DNA of 47,882 nt, taken from Arthrobacter sp. C9C5. GTDB taxonomy: Bacteria > Actinomycetota > Actinomycetes > Actinomycetales > Micrococcaceae. The stretch lies in NCBI RefSeq assembly GCF_013359735.1, contig NZ_JABFMX010000025.1, positions 1-47,882 of the forward strand, in the 5' to 3' direction. The first letter of the stretch is position 1. The number at the start of each line of letters is the position of its first letter. Positions 29,225-39,482 of this stretch are shown here, one piece after another. The position numbers were made by a program, and so were the translations under genes. Under the pieces are notes generated by a model. That model ran no database searches. It saw only the letters and a program-made list of their open reading frames with translations, and had not been told where the DNA came from.

Positions 29225-29824
29225 ATGTTCACGCTGACCATCAACCAAACCGACAGCCGGCGCGACGGCGACCGTGTGCCGCAGCTCCTCAAGGACCTGC
29301 GTCACATTCCGGCGCGCCTGGATTTCGACCGTTCGGTGGAGGATGAGGTCCAGGGCATCTTGGACTGCCCGCGCCTGGCCGTCGAGGCGGCGCTGATCGC
29401 CCTGCGGACGGGTGCCTGGTATGTCGGGATCGGCGTCGGCCCGGTCAACGAACCGCTGCCGAACCAGATCAAGGACGCCTCCGGCCACGGGCTGGTCTAT
29501 GCCCGCCGCGCCGTGGACCGGCTGAGAAACGGCAAGGAGCGCATCCCGGTGGCGGTGGAGGGCCCGTTCGCGGACCTGGCCGCGGAAGCCGAGTCCGTGC
29601 TGCGGCTGCTGGGCCACATTGTGCACGACCGGAGCGCCGCCGAGTGGCGGGTGCTGGACCTGCTGACCCCCGGCGTGCGCGGGCAGCAGAAAGCCGTGGC
29701 CGAGGAGCTGGGCATCACCACCCAGGCCGTCAGCAAGGCCGTGGCCCGGGCGCAGTGGAACGAGGAACACGCGGCCAGGCCCGCCGCCGCCCGGCTGCTG
29801 GGCCTGATCCTCGAGGTCCGCTAG
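29225..29824 (+). CDS. SatD-like protein with C-terminal helix-turn-helix
   Basis: A 199-residue soluble protein. The N-terminal part TINQTDSRRDGDRVPQLL resembles the SatD family, in which a related protein of streptococci is linked to acid tolerance and signal recognition particle genes. The C-terminal 60 residues carry a clear helix-turn-helix, QKAVAEELGITTQAVSKAVA (about residues 159-178), so DNA binding is likely. The ATG at 29225 has no ribosome binding site; a TAGTGT lies 10 nt upstream. It is divergent from phosphoketolase across 185 bp, which makes regulation of that gene a testable idea. The family assignment is from recall and moderate. Confidence 0.7.
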   Translation: MFTLTINQTDSRRDGDRVPQLLKDLRHIPARLDFDRSVEDEVQGILDCPRLAVEAALIALRTGAWYVGIGVGPVNEPLPNQIKDASGHGLVYARRAVDRLRNGKERIPVAVEGPFADLAAEAESVLRLLGHIVHDRSAAEWRVLDLLTPGVRGQQKAVAEELGITTQAVSKAVARAQWNEEHAARPAAARLLGLILEVR

Positions 29825-29859
29825 GCCGGGCGCGCCGCACCGGCGTCCGCACCGTTGTC

Positions 29860-30708
29860 TTAGAGGAGGATGCTGCGCAGCACGTGGGCGGCGCCGTCGT
29901 CGTAGACCGAGTGGGTGACCTCGTCAGCGGCGGCGATCACCTCCGCGGGCGCCTGTCCCATCGCCACGCCGCGGCGTGCCCAGGTGAGCATCTCGATGTC
30001 GTTCCGGCCGTCGCCGACGGCGACCGTGCGGTGCGCCTCGATGCTCAGCCGTCCGCGCAGTTGTTCCAGGGCACTGGCCTTGGTGACGCCGGCGGCGGCA
30101 ATGTCCAGCCACGCCGTCCAGCCCACGGAGTAGGTGACGCCGGCGAGGCCCACGTGGCGGATCGCGGCGTTGAATTCCTCGGGCGTGTTCTCGGAACTGA
30201 ACACCACGACGCGCACGGCGGTGGCCTCCAGCATGGTCTGGAAGTCGACGCCGATTGCCTCGACGCCGAAGCTGGCGTCCTGGAAGCGTTCGGTGGAGAG
30301 GAAGTTGCCGTTCTCGTCCTCGAGCGCGTACTTGGCCGAGGGCAGCCGCTTGCGCAGTGCCCGGAGCGCCGGCCCGGGGTCGAAGGTGGCTTTGTGCAAC
30401 ACCTCGTAGCCGTCGGCCAGTCCGGAATCCACGCGCAGCGTGACGCCGCCGTTGGAGCAGACCGCGTAGCCGCTTTCAATGCCGATGTGCTCGATGATGG
30501 GCAGGGTCGCGTTGAGCGAGCGGCCCGTCGCGATCATCACCTCGTGCCCGGCGGCCACCACGGCCTGGGCGGCTTCCCGGACGGGGACGGACATGTGCCC
30601 GTCGTGGTCGACGAGGGTTCCGTCGACGTCGAGGGCGATCATCATTTTTTCGTTTGCATCTCGCTGGTCATCGTTGCCAGCGACTGAGGCTTCAGTCAAT
30701 GTAGTCAT
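29860..30708 (-). CDS. HAD-IIB (Cof-like) phosphatase
   Basis: A 282-residue haloacid dehalogenase-superfamily hydrolase of the Cof/YbiV type, usually a sugar-phosphate or nucleotide phosphatase. The catalytic DVDGTLVD with nucleophile and acid aspartates follows an Asp/Asn-rich N-tail of about 27 residues. IATGRS is the second motif, TKASALEQL contains the motif III lysine, and GDGRNDIEML is motif IV. The C2B cap domain lies between motifs II and III. The start is ambiguous: ATG at 30708 gives the longer form, while ATGs at 30645 and 30642 would begin just before the catalytic strand. It is downstream of serS, separated by a nested inverted repeat. Confidence 0.88.
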   Translation of the reverse strand: MTTLTEASVAGNDDQRDANEKMMIALDVDGTLVDHDGHMSVPVREAAQAVVAAGHEVMIATGRSLNATLPIIEHIGIESGYAVCSNGGVTLRVDSGLADGYEVLHKATFDPGPALRALRKRLPSAKYALEDENGNFLSTERFQDASFGVEAIGVDFQTMLEATAVRVVVFSSENTPEEFNAAIRHVGLAGVTYSVGWTAWLDIAAAGVTKASALEQLRGRLSIEAHRTVAVGDGRNDIEMLTWARRGVAMGQAPAEVIAAADEVTHSVYDDGAAHVLRSILL

Positions 30709-30727
30709 CCAATAAGTAGAGCAGACA

Positions 30728-30796
30728 CCGCCGACAGCTGCTAGGACGCGCGCCACAGCGGCGCGTGAAGCGTTGGTGAACAGCTGCCGACGGCGG
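30728..30796 (-). terminator. Nested inverted repeat between serS and the HAD gene
   Basis: An inner perfect stem CGCGCC (30749-30754) / GGCGCG (30760-30765) sits inside CAGCTG (30735-30740) / CAGCTG (30781-30786), and outside this CCGCCG (30728-30733) / CGGCGG (30791-30796). It lies 6 bp past the serS stop and 20 bp before the HAD start. It probably ends or attenuates serS transcription. No T-run follows. Confidence 0.45.
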
Positions 30797-30801
30797 GTGG
30801 G

Positions 30802-32082
30802 CTAGAGGACGGGGAGCACCGTCATGCCACCGAGGTACTTTTGCAGCGCTGCCGGGACGTTGACCGAGCCGTCCGGGTTCTGGTGGTGCTCCAGGATGGC
30901 GACGATCCAGCGGGTCGTGGCGAGGGTGCCGTTGAGGGTGGCAACCGCGCGGGTGCCCTTGGGTGCGCCCTCCTCGTTCAGCACGCGTTCACGGATGTTG
31001 AGCCGGCGCGCCTGGAAGGTGGTGCAGTTGGAGGTGGAGGTCAGCTCGCGGTAGGCGCCCTGGGTGGGGACCCAGGCTTCGCAGTCGAACTTGCGGGCCG
31101 CGGAAGTGCCAAGGTCGCCCGCGGCGGTGTCGATCACGCGGTAGGGCAGCTCGCACTTGGCCAGCATCTCCTCTTCCCAGGCCAGCAGGCGGGCATGCTC
31201 GGCGGCGGCCTCTTCGACCGTGGTGTAGATGAACATCTCCACCTTGTTGAACTGGTGGACCCGGATGATGCCGCGGGTGTCCTTGCCGTGCGAACCGGCC
31301 TCGCGGCGGTAGCAGGAGCTCTGCCCGGCGTAGCGGATCGGACCGCCACTGAGGTCCAGGATTTCGTCGGCGTGGTAGCCGGCCAGGGCCACCTCCGAGG
31401 TCCCCACAAGGTAGAGGTCGTCCTCGGCGAGGCGGTAGATCTCGGCGTCGTGTTTGACGTCGAAGCCGGTGCCCTGCATGGTTTCGGGCCGCACCAGCGT
31501 CGGGGTGATCATGGGCACGAAGCCGGCGTCGATGGCCTGCTCCATGGCCATCTGAAGCAGCGCCATTTCAAGCCGAGCGCCTACGCCGCGCAGGAAGTAG
31601 AAGCGTGAACCGGAGACCTTGGCCCCGCGTTCCATGTCGATCGCGCCGATCAGCTCGCCGATTTCGAGGTGGTCTTTCGGCTCAAAGTCGGGGAATTCGC
31701 GGGGCGTCCCCACCGTCTTGACCACAACGTAGTCGTCCTCACCGCCCGCCGGAACCCCGTCCTCGACGAGGTTGGGGATGCCGCGCAGCAGCTCCTCCTG
31801 GGCGGACTGGGCGACGTCGGCCTCGGCCGAGGCTTCCTTGACCGAGGCCGCAAGGACCTTCACCTCGGCGAGCAGGGCCTGCTTTTCCTCGCCCTTGGCC
31901 TGCGCCACCTTCTTGCCGAAGGCGTTCTGCTCGGCCCGCAGGTTTTCAAAACGGATCAGCGCCGCGCGCCGGGCCGAATCCGCGGCGATGATCGCGTCCA
32001 CCACGGATTCATCGGCGCCGCGGGCGCGCTGGCTGGCACGGAACTTGTCCGGATTTTCGCTGAGGTCTTTTACGTCGATCAC
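30802..32082 (-). CDS. serS: Serine--tRNA ligase
   Basis: A 426-residue class II aminoacyl-tRNA synthetase that charges tRNA-Ser and tRNA-Sec. The N-terminal antiparallel coiled-coil arm covers roughly residues 30-105 (RRAALIRFENLRAEQNAFGK). The catalytic core follows, with the LYLVGTSEVALAGYH serine pocket, motif 2 within YRREAGSHGKDTRG and the TSTSNCTTFQARR segment, and motif 3 in TLNGTLATTRWIVAILE. Length is normal for the bacterial enzyme. I chose GTG at 32082 because family N-termini read VIDVKDLSENP; the long upstream frame overlaps the divergent lipid kinase. A TACTCT box 6 nt before the GTG and lack of a ribosome binding site suggest a leaderless mRNA. Confidence 0.96.
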   Translation of the reverse strand: MIDVKDLSENPDKFRASQRARGADESVVDAIIAADSARRAALIRFENLRAEQNAFGKKVAQAKGEEKQALLAEVKVLAASVKEASAEADVAQSAQEELLRGIPNLVEDGVPAGGEDDYVVVKTVGTPREFPDFEPKDHLEIGELIGAIDMERGAKVSGSRFYFLRGVGARLEMALLQMAMEQAIDAGFVPMITPTLVRPETMQGTGFDVKHDAEIYRLAEDDLYLVGTSEVALAGYHADEILDLSGGPIRYAGQSSCYRREAGSHGKDTRGIIRVHQFNKVEMFIYTTVEEAAAEHARLLAWEEEMLAKCELPYRVIDTAAGDLGTSAARKFDCEAWVPTQGAYRELTSTSNCTTFQARRLNIRERVLNEEGAPKGTRAVATLNGTLATTRWIVAILEHHQNPDGSVNVPAALQKYLGGMTVLPVL

Positions 32083-32088
32083 CAGATA

Positions 32089-32094
32089 AGAGTA
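32089..32094 (-). promoter_or_regulatory. Putative -10 box of serS, leaderless
   Basis: TACTCT on the minus strand ends exactly 6 nt (TATCTG) before the GTG start. No Shine-Dalgarno sequence is present, so transcription and translation probably start at the same base. Confidence 0.45.
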
Positions 32095-32145
32095 TCGAAT
32101 CCGGGGGCCGCCCTTCGGCAGTCCTGCCGCGGCGGACACGCGGGA

Positions 32146-32151
32146 TAGTGT
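32146..32151 (+). promoter_or_regulatory. Putative -10 box of the diacylglycerol kinase family gene
   Basis: TAGTGT ends 9 nt before the ATG at 32161. A GGAG inside the gap may act as a ribosome binding site, so this leader may be very short rather than absent. Confidence 0.35.
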
Positions 32152-32160
32152 TGGAGCAAC

Positions 32161-33288
32161 ATGCGCGACTGGCTGCTTTACCTCGTCATCGCTGGAGCCC
32201 TGGTATTTGCCGTCTCCAGCTGGTGGGGTGTGCGCCGGTTGAAGGCCAAGCACACGCGCAGTGCCGTCTGGGAAGAAACGCACAACCCGGGCCTGGTCAG
32301 GCAAAAGGTCGCCGTCGTGATCAACCCGATCAAGTCCAGGTCCGCAGAGGCCCGGGTCCTGGTCGAGAGCGCCTGCCTCGCGGCCGGCTGGGAGGCCCCG
32401 CGCTTTTTCGAAACCACCGCCGAGGACCCCGGCTTTTCGCAGGCCCGGGCCGCCGTCGAATACGGGGCCGACGTCGTCCTGGTGGGCGGCGGCGACGGCA
32501 CCGTCCGCGTGGTGGCCGACGTGCTCGCGCATACGGATATCGCCATGGGTCTCTTACCGCTGGGCACCGGGAACCTGCTGGCCCGCAACGTCCACCTGGA
32601 CATCGGGAACCTGCACGGCTGCGTGGAGATTGCGCTGTTCGGACACCAGCGCTTCATCGACACCGCCCGCATGACGGTGGAGAACGCCCGGACCGGGCAG
32701 TCCGCGGACCATGCCTTTTTGGTGATTGCCGGCATGGGCATGGACGCCGAGGTGGTGGGAGACACCAACGACGGGCTGAAGAAGGCGGTAGGTTGGCTCG
32801 CCTACACCGAGGCCGGTGTGCGGCACCTTCCCGGCCGCCGCAAGAAGGTCTCGATCGCCCTTGACGACCAGCCGGAGCAGTCCCGGAAGATCCGCAGCGT
32901 GCTGTTCGCGAACTGCGGGCTGATCCCCGGCGGAATCGATTTCATCCCCCAGGCCATGATCGACGACGGCATGCTGGACGTGGTGGTGATGAGCCCGCGG
33001 AGCGCGATTGGCTGGCTGGCGATGTACTGGAAGATTGTGCTGAAGCACAAAAGAAACTTGCCGGTGATGACGTATTACCGCTCCGGCAAGATAGTGATCA
33101 AGTGCGCCGAACCGATGCCCACACAGGTCGACGGCGATCCGTCCGGCGAGGCCACCACCGTCACCGTCCGGGTGGCCCCCCGCTCGCTGCTGGTCCGGGT
33201 GAGGGAAGACGCCGCCAGTGAGGAACTGCCCAATGGCGGCGGTGCGGCCGGCAAGTCCGGGAGCAGCCAGACCCGAAACCTGCCATGA
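32161..33288 (+). CDS. Diacylglycerol kinase catalytic-domain protein
   Basis: A 375-residue lipid kinase-like protein of the DAGK/YegS/DgkB superfamily. A membrane anchor occupies about residues 3-22 (DWLLYLVIAGALVFAVSSWW), so it probably acts at the inner face of the membrane. The nucleotide-binding signature GGGDGT is at 109-114, and the second motif PLGTGNLLARN follows. NCGLIPGGIDFIP and the terminal DGDPSGE-type segment are also conserved. It likely phosphorylates diacylglycerol or a related lipid alcohol; the exact substrate cannot be told. It is divergent from serS with 78 bp between them and convergent with a small ORF 10 bp after its stop. Confidence 0.92.
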   Translation: MRDWLLYLVIAGALVFAVSSWWGVRRLKAKHTRSAVWEETHNPGLVRQKVAVVINPIKSRSAEARVLVESACLAAGWEAPRFFETTAEDPGFSQARAAVEYGADVVLVGGGDGTVRVVADVLAHTDIAMGLLPLGTGNLLARNVHLDIGNLHGCVEIALFGHQRFIDTARMTVENARTGQSADHAFLVIAGMGMDAEVVGDTNDGLKKAVGWLAYTEAGVRHLPGRRKKVSIALDDQPEQSRKIRSVLFANCGLIPGGIDFIPQAMIDDGMLDVVVMSPRSAIGWLAMYWKIVLKHKRNLPVMTYYRSGKIVIKCAEPMPTQVDGDPSGEATTVTVRVAPRSLLVRVREDAASEELPNGGGAAGKSGSSQTRNLP

Positions 33289-33298
33289 CGCGGCTGGC

Positions 33299-33517
33299 TT
33301 AGCTGGCTTCCTTCTTCGCGTCGGCTTCCTTCTTCGCGTCCGCGGCTGCCTTGGCGGCGCGTGCCTCCGACTGCTCGCGGATCATCGCCTGCTCCTCCTC
33401 GAAGCGCAGCCGGTCCGCACGGTCGGCGTCGTCGCCGTCCCAGTCCTGGTTTTCGGCCGTCGGTTTGGGATTGACAATCATTCCCTGGCCGTCATTTTCT
33501 GTGCTGGTGCCAGCCAT
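33299..33517 (-). CDS. Small highly charged hypothetical protein
   Basis: A 72-residue soluble protein rich in Asp, Glu, Lys and Ala. After a polar N-terminus, residues 32-72 form an uninterrupted charged stretch predicted to be one long helix (RLRFEEEQAMIREQSEAR). It ends in the repeated unit KKEADAKKEA. In DNA this appears as an 18-bp unit repeated in tandem (about 33304-33339). I do not recognise a family. The start is well supported by GGAAGGAG before the ATG. It lies downstream of pheA with a 110-bp gap and converges with the lipid kinase gene. Confidence 0.7.
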   Translation of the reverse strand: MAGTSTENDGQGMIVNPKPTAENQDWDGDDADRADRLRFEEEQAMIREQSEARAAKAAADAKKEADAKKEAS

Positions 33518-33627
33518 GACCCGCTCCTTCCGGTAGAGGACTACCCCAATAGATCAGGCAAGCATACGCACAGTTTCCAAGGGGTGGAAGTGCCGCATGT
33601 GGCATTTGCCTACGCTGTGGGCGAAGC

Positions 33628-34590
33628 CTAGGGCTTATATTCCTGAACCACAGATGCCCCGGTGAGTATGTCTTGGACCCAGGCGTGGGCGGCCCGGAAT
33701 GCCTGGTCGGAGGTGTGCGGCGCTACCTCGGCGCGCTGGCCGTCAGCCCGGCCGTAGGAGCCCAGGAAGCGTGTCGCCGGACTGATCCGGTGCAGTCCGG
33801 CAAGCGCGTCGGCCACCCGGGCGTCGGCCACATGGCCGTCCGCGTCGATGCTGAAGAAGTAGTGGCCCAGGTACTGGCCGGTGGGACGGGATTCGATCCG
33901 GCTCAGGTTCACACCGCGGGTGGCGAACTGGTCCAGGATTTCCATCAGCGCGCCGGGCCGGTCTTCCGGCAGCGGGACCACCACCGTGGTCTTGTCGGCG
34001 CCGGTCCGTTCCGGCAGGACCCCGGGGCGCCCCACCAGCACGAACCTGGTCACCGCGCCCGGGTTGTCGCCGATGTTTTCGGCCAGCACCGCCAGGCCCG
34101 GCTGCTCGGCCGCGACGATCGGCGCACAGATGGCGGCGTCATAGTGCGGCTCGCCCTCCAGCAGGCCCATTGCGGCCGCGGCGGTGGAGGATCCCGGGAT
34201 ATATTCCGCATTCGGAATATTAGCGTCGACCCAGAGCCGGCACTGCGCCCAGGCGTGCCCGTGGGTGGATACCCTGCGAATGTCTTCGATCCGGACGCCG
34301 GGCCGGGCCACCAGCACGAAGCTGATCGGCACCAGGGCCTCGCGGAGGATCCGCAGCTCCTGGCCGGTGGCGATCGCATCGAGGGTTGCCGTGACGCCGC
34401 CCTCCACGGAGTTCTCGATCGGCACCATCGCCGCGTCGGCTGAGCCGTCGCGGACCTTGTCCAGCGCCGTGTTGACGTTCGAGGAGGGGATGCGGATGGC
34501 CTCCGCGGCGCCTGGCACCTGCATCAACGCCGCCTCTGTGAACGTGCCTTCGGGGCCGAGGAAGGTATAGGTGACAGGTGACGCGGGCAT
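33628..34590 (-). CDS. pheA: Prephenate dehydratase
   Basis: A 320-residue cytoplasmic enzyme that converts prephenate to phenylpyruvate for phenylalanine synthesis. The N-terminus YTFLGPEGTFTEAAL is the family opening. IENSVEGGV at about 59-67 and the catalytic TRF at 181-183 follow. A regulatory ACT domain begins at about 200 (PGALMEILDQFATRGVNLSR), containing the ESRPT phenylalanine-binding turn, so feedback inhibition by Phe is expected. There is no chorismate mutase domain, as usual for monofunctional actinobacterial enzymes. GAAGGAAG precedes the ATG. It lies 15 bp after a rhodanese gene in the same direction. Confidence 0.96.
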   Translation of the reverse strand: MPASPVTYTFLGPEGTFTEAALMQVPGAAEAIRIPSSNVNTALDKVRDGSADAAMVPIENSVEGGVTATLDAIATGQELRILREALVPISFVLVARPGVRIEDIRRVSTHGHAWAQCRLWVDANIPNAEYIPGSSTAAAAMGLLEGEPHYDAAICAPIVAAEQPGLAVLAENIGDNPGAVTRFVLVGRPGVLPERTGADKTTVVVPLPEDRPGALMEILDQFATRGVNLSRIESRPTGQYLGHYFFSIDADGHVADARVADALAGLHRISPATRFLGSYGRADGQRAEVAPHTSDQAFRAAHAWVQDILTGASVVQEYKP

Positions 34591-34605
34591 GGGTTCTTCC
34601 TTCGT

Positions 34606-34932
34606 TTACAGGATGACGGGCTTGAGCCCGTTGTCGGACACGAGCGGCAGGCCGTTCTCGAGCCACTGGTCCATTCCGCCGGCCACGTTCAGCGCGGAGT
34701 AGCCATGGCCGACGAGCCATTGCGCTGCGCGGAAGGAACGTCCGCCGGTGCGGCAGATGACATACAGGTCCTCGTCCGGGTCCAGTTCGTCGAGCCGGGC
34801 CGGGAGCTGGTCGAGGGGAATGTGGACGGCGTGCTCGGCATGGCCGGCCGACCATTCGTAGTCCTCGCGTACGTCCAGGATCCGCGCCGCTTCGGGAATG
34901 TCGGATACGGTCACGGTGTCGATGTCGCTCAT
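34606..34932 (-). CDS. Single-domain rhodanese-like protein
   Basis: A 108-residue cytoplasmic sulfurtransferase-type domain. The active-site loop is CRTGGRS with Cys60 as the sulfur acceptor, preceded by DLYVI and followed by the helix RAAQWLVGHGY. The opening VSDIPEAARILDVREDYEW holds the conserved DVRE. Single-domain proteins of this sort carry persulfide sulfur for many pathways; the partner is unknown. GAGAGGACG stands before the ATG. The longer upstream open frame was rejected because its translation has no protein character. It precedes pheA by 15 bp, probably in one transcript. Confidence 0.92.
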   Translation of the reverse strand: MSDIDTVTVSDIPEAARILDVREDYEWSAGHAEHAVHIPLDQLPARLDELDPDEDLYVICRTGGRSFRAAQWLVGHGYSALNVAGGMDQWLENGLPLVSDNGLKPVIL

Positions 34933-35013
34933 GGTCGTCCTCTCCGCTGAAACCAAGGTCTGCCCCCAGCGTATCGCCAGCGGTCGGGGCCGGGGCCCAA
35001 ACAGGTGGCAGGT

Positions 35014-35019
35014 TACGCT
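35014..35019 (+). promoter_or_regulatory. Putative -10 box of the amidase leader
   Basis: TACGCT stands 24 nt before the ATG of the small leader ORF at 35043, which has AAAGGAG in between. It is the best -10 candidate in the 287-bp divergent gap before the amidase. No convincing -35 is seen. Confidence 0.35.
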
Positions 35020-35042
35020 TCTGGAGAGCGCAAAGGAGACCC

Positions 35043-35216
35043 ATGGCAGCCGCACGGCCCACGATTCCCGCCCCCGATAACCCCGCCACTGAGGGGCATG
35101 CCCTCCCCCGGCTGCCACTGCTGGGCATGTTGCCACTATGTCCAACGCCTGGAGCGAAGACTGGGCATGTCCCGTCGGGGAAGCAGGAGCTGCGCCGGTA
35201 CAGCCGGGGCCGTTGA
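35043..35216 (+). CDS. Small ORF in frame ahead of the amidase (possible leader)
   Basis: A 57-codon ORF beginning ATG at 35043 with AAAGGAG 4 nt upstream, ending TGA at 35214. It is in the same reading frame as the amidase, whose GTG start follows after one more codon. The predicted peptide is Pro/Gly-rich with no recognisable family. Third-position G+C is lower than in neighbouring genes, so it may not encode a functional protein. The arrangement would allow translation of the amidase by re-initiation after the stop codon. Confidence 0.35.
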   Translation: MAAARPTIPAPDNPATEGHALPRLPLLGMLPLCPTPGAKTGHVPSGKQELRRYSRGR

Positions 35217-35219
35217 CCA

Positions 35220-36686
35220 GTGGCTGAGATCCACGAGTTGTCCGCCGTCGCGCTCCGCGACGCCCTGCGCTCCGGCGAGCTCTCCGCCCGCCAGGCCGCG
35301 GCGCACTTCCTGGACCGCATCGCGTCCGGGAACCCGCACCTGGGTGCCTTCATCACGGTCACCGCCGAGCAGGCCCTCAAGGACGCCGACGCCGCGGACA
35401 GCCGCCACGTCCGCGCCGCAGCCGGCGTCGCCGGCGACGGCCCGGCGGACCTGCCGCTGCTGCACGGCATGCCGACCGCCTTCAAGGACCTGACCGACGT
35501 CGCCGGCGTCGTCACCACGCACGGCAGCGCCGCCCTGGAGCACAAGGCCGCCGCCGCCGACGGCGCCCTGGCCGCCACACTGAAGGGCGCCGGGGTCATC
35601 TCGCTGGGCAAGACGCAGGTTCCGGAATTCGGGCTGACGGCCTACAGCGAGAACCGGATCGCCCCGCCTTCACGCAACCCGTACGCGCTGAGCCGCAGCT
35701 CCGGCGGCTCCTCCGGCGGCAGCGCGGCCGCCGTGGCCGCCCGCCTGCTTCCCTTCGCCCCGGGATCCGACGGCGGCGGGTCCATCCGCATCCCCGCCGC
35801 CGCCTGCGGCCTGGTGGGCCTGAAACCGGGCCGCGGGCTGGTCCCGGCCGGGGAAAGCACCGGCGACCCCGCCGGGCTGGTGGTCGCCGGTCCGCTGGCC
35901 CGCTACGCGGCGGACGCCGCCCTGATGCTCGACGCGCTGGTCCCGCCGCAGCCATCCCGTCAATCACCCGGAGAACCGGCCGGCCGCCGGGGCAGCTACC
36001 TGCAACTGGCCGGCCAGGAGCCACCCCCGCTGCGGATCGGCGTCAGCCTGGACAGCCCGTGGCAGGCGGTCTTCCCTTTCACCCCGGACCGCGAAGCCCT
36101 CGATGCGCTCGAGACCGGCATCAGGCTGCTGGAGGCGGCCGGGCACGAGACCGGCGAGGCCGCCATCCGCTATGACAACCGCTACCCCGGCGCGTTCACG
36201 ACGGCGTGGACCGCCGGCGTCGGGAGCGCCCGCATCGCGCCGCAGCGCGAGGCCCTGCTGGCCCCGCTGACCCGCACCTTCCGGCGGCGCGCGCAGCAGC
36301 GCAGCGCGGCGAAGCTGAACGAGGCCCTCGGGTTCCTGCGCCAGTTCCAGCGGGACACTGTTGCCCAGTTCTCGGCCTGGGATCTGGTGCTGAGCCCCAC
36401 GCTGGCGCAGACGCCCCGGCCGGTGGGCTGGTTCACCGGCGCCGCGCACGGCGACGGCTACTGGCCCGCCGAGTGGCCCGCCGACGCGGACGACGACTAC
36501 CGCAAGCAGTGCGAGTTTGCCCCGTGGTCCTCGCTGGTCAACGTGTGCGGGCTTCCCGCAATCAGCATTCCGGTGCGCTGGACCGGCGGGTCGCCCGGCG
36601 CCGGCCTGCCGATGGGGATCCAACTGGTCGGCCCGATGGGATCCGAGGCGCTGCTGCTGCAGGTGGCCGGGCAACTGGGCTTCTAA
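35220..36686 (+). CDS. Amidase (amidase signature family)
   Basis: A 488-residue amidase-signature hydrolase. The Ser-cisSer-Lys triad is recognisable: Lys89 in FKD, cis-Ser164 in SSGGSSGGS and nucleophile Ser188 in GSDGGGSIRIPA. The C-terminal GLPAISIPV and MGIQLVGP belong to the fold. GatA is an unlikely identity, because no gatB or gatC lies nearby and the insertion pattern is that of catabolic amidases; substrates may be simple amides or nylon-type oligomers. The start GTG at 35220 has no ribosome binding site of its own, and a leader ORF ends 3 nt before it. The next gene is an alcohol dehydrogenase 83 bp on. Confidence 0.92.
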   Translation: MAEIHELSAVALRDALRSGELSARQAAAHFLDRIASGNPHLGAFITVTAEQALKDADAADSRHVRAAAGVAGDGPADLPLLHGMPTAFKDLTDVAGVVTTHGSAALEHKAAAADGALAATLKGAGVISLGKTQVPEFGLTAYSENRIAPPSRNPYALSRSSGGSSGGSAAAVAARLLPFAPGSDGGGSIRIPAAACGLVGLKPGRGLVPAGESTGDPAGLVVAGPLARYAADAALMLDALVPPQPSRQSPGEPAGRRGSYLQLAGQEPPPLRIGVSLDSPWQAVFPFTPDREALDALETGIRLLEAAGHETGEAAIRYDNRYPGAFTTAWTAGVGSARIAPQREALLAPLTRTFRRRAQQRSAAKLNEALGFLRQFQRDTVAQFSAWDLVLSPTLAQTPRPVGWFTGAAHGDGYWPAEWPADADDDYRKQCEFAPWSSLVNVCGLPAISIPVRWTGGSPGAGLPMGIQLVGPMGSEALLLQVAGQLGF

Positions 36687-36769
36687 GCTGCCGCCCGCGG
36701 GGGATTACCCGGGCCGCGGCCGCTTGGGGTTTACTGGTGCGAACGCGGTTAACGACACGAGAGGGATCG

Positions 36770-37882
36770 ATGAAGATCACCGGTGCAGTACTGGAGGAAA
36801 TCGGCCGCCCCCGGCCCTTCGCGGAGTCCAAACCGATCAGCATCGCGGAGCTGGAGCTCTCCGCCCCGGGGCCGACGGAAATCCTCGTCCGGCTCGAGGC
36901 GGCCGGCATCTGCCACTCGGATCTCAGCGTCGTCGACGGCAACCGGGTGCGCCCGGTCCCCATGCTGCTCGGCCACGAAGCGGCCGGCCGGGTCGTCGAG
37001 GTCGGCGCGGACGTCACCGACCTGCAGCCCGGCCAGCGGGTGGTCATGTCCTTCCTGCCGCGCTGCGAGCAGTGCGCCAACTGCGCAGCGGACGGCCGGC
37101 TGCCCTGCACCGCCGGCTCCAAGAGCAACAACAAGGGCACCCTGCTGCACGGCTCCATGCACCTGAGCCGCGCCGGCGAGCCGGTCTTCCACCACCTCGG
37201 CGTCTCCGGTTTCGCCAGCCACGCCGTCGTGGACCGGGCCTCCGCGGTGCCGGTCGGCGACGACATCCCGGCGGACATCGCCGCCGTCCTGGGCTGCGCG
37301 GTGCTAACCGGAGGCGGCGCGGTGCTGAATGCCGCGAAACCACGGCCCGAGGACAGCATCATGATCGTGGGGCTCGGCGGCGTCGGCATGGCCGCGCTGA
37401 TCACCGCGGTCTCCCAGGGCATCTCCCGGATCGTCGCCGTCGACACCTTGGACGAGAAGCTGGAGCACGCCCGCCGCCTCGGCGCCCACGAAACGTACAC
37501 CCCGCAGCAGCTGGCCGAACAAGGCGTCAAGGCCAAGTTCGTGGTCGAATGCGCCGGCAGCGCCCGGGCGTTCGAGACCGCTTTCGCGGCCACCGACGTC
37601 GGCGGCACCACGATCACGGCCGGGCTGCCCTCTCCCGACGCCCGCGCGCAACTCTCTCCACTGACCATCACCGCGGAGGCCCGCACGATCATTGGCAGCT
37701 ACCTCGGCTCGGCCGTGCCGGCCCGGGACATTCCCAAGTACGCGCAGCTGTGGCGGGACGGGAAGCTGCCGGTCGAGGAGCTCATTTCCTCCCGGATCGC
37801 GCTGGCGGACATCAACCAGGCCATGGACCAGCTCGCCGACGGCAAGGCCGTCCGCCAGGTCATCATGTTCGACGCCGGCTAG
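36770..37882 (+). CDS. Zinc-dependent alcohol dehydrogenase
   Basis: A 370-residue medium-chain dehydrogenase/reductase. Catalytic zinc ligands are Cys48 in GICHSD, His69-Glu70 in GHEAAGRV and a later Cys in AAVLGCAV. Structural zinc is bound by Cys99, Cys102, Cys105 and Cys113. The NAD-binding turn is GLGGVGMAAL, with an Asp at the end of the second strand (IVAVDTLDEK) favouring NAD over NADP. Many relatives are class III-like or aryl/benzyl alcohol dehydrogenases; the actual substrate is unknown. GAGAGGGA precedes the ATG. The longer upstream frame was rejected because it overlaps the amidase. No aldehyde dehydrogenase lies next to it. Confidence 0.93.
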   Translation: MKITGAVLEEIGRPRPFAESKPISIAELELSAPGPTEILVRLEAAGICHSDLSVVDGNRVRPVPMLLGHEAAGRVVEVGADVTDLQPGQRVVMSFLPRCEQCANCAADGRLPCTAGSKSNNKGTLLHGSMHLSRAGEPVFHHLGVSGFASHAVVDRASAVPVGDDIPADIAAVLGCAVLTGGGAVLNAAKPRPEDSIMIVGLGGVGMAALITAVSQGISRIVAVDTLDEKLEHARRLGAHETYTPQQLAEQGVKAKFVVECAGSARAFETAFAATDVGGTTITAGLPSPDARAQLSPLTITAEARTIIGSYLGSAVPARDIPKYAQLWRDGKLPVEELISSRIALADINQAMDQLADGKAVRQVIMFDAG

Positions 37883-38007
37883 CCTGGCCACGGGGTCCCT
37901 CCGGCCGGCTCGCCGGGCAAAGCGGGTCCGCGAAACACCCTCGAATTGACTTGCCCCGGGGCGCCGCGGATGTGACAATCGCGCGCCGCGGTGTCAGCAT
38001 TAAGTAA

Positions 38008-39477
<1,470 letters not shown>

Positions 39478-39482
39478 GCTAA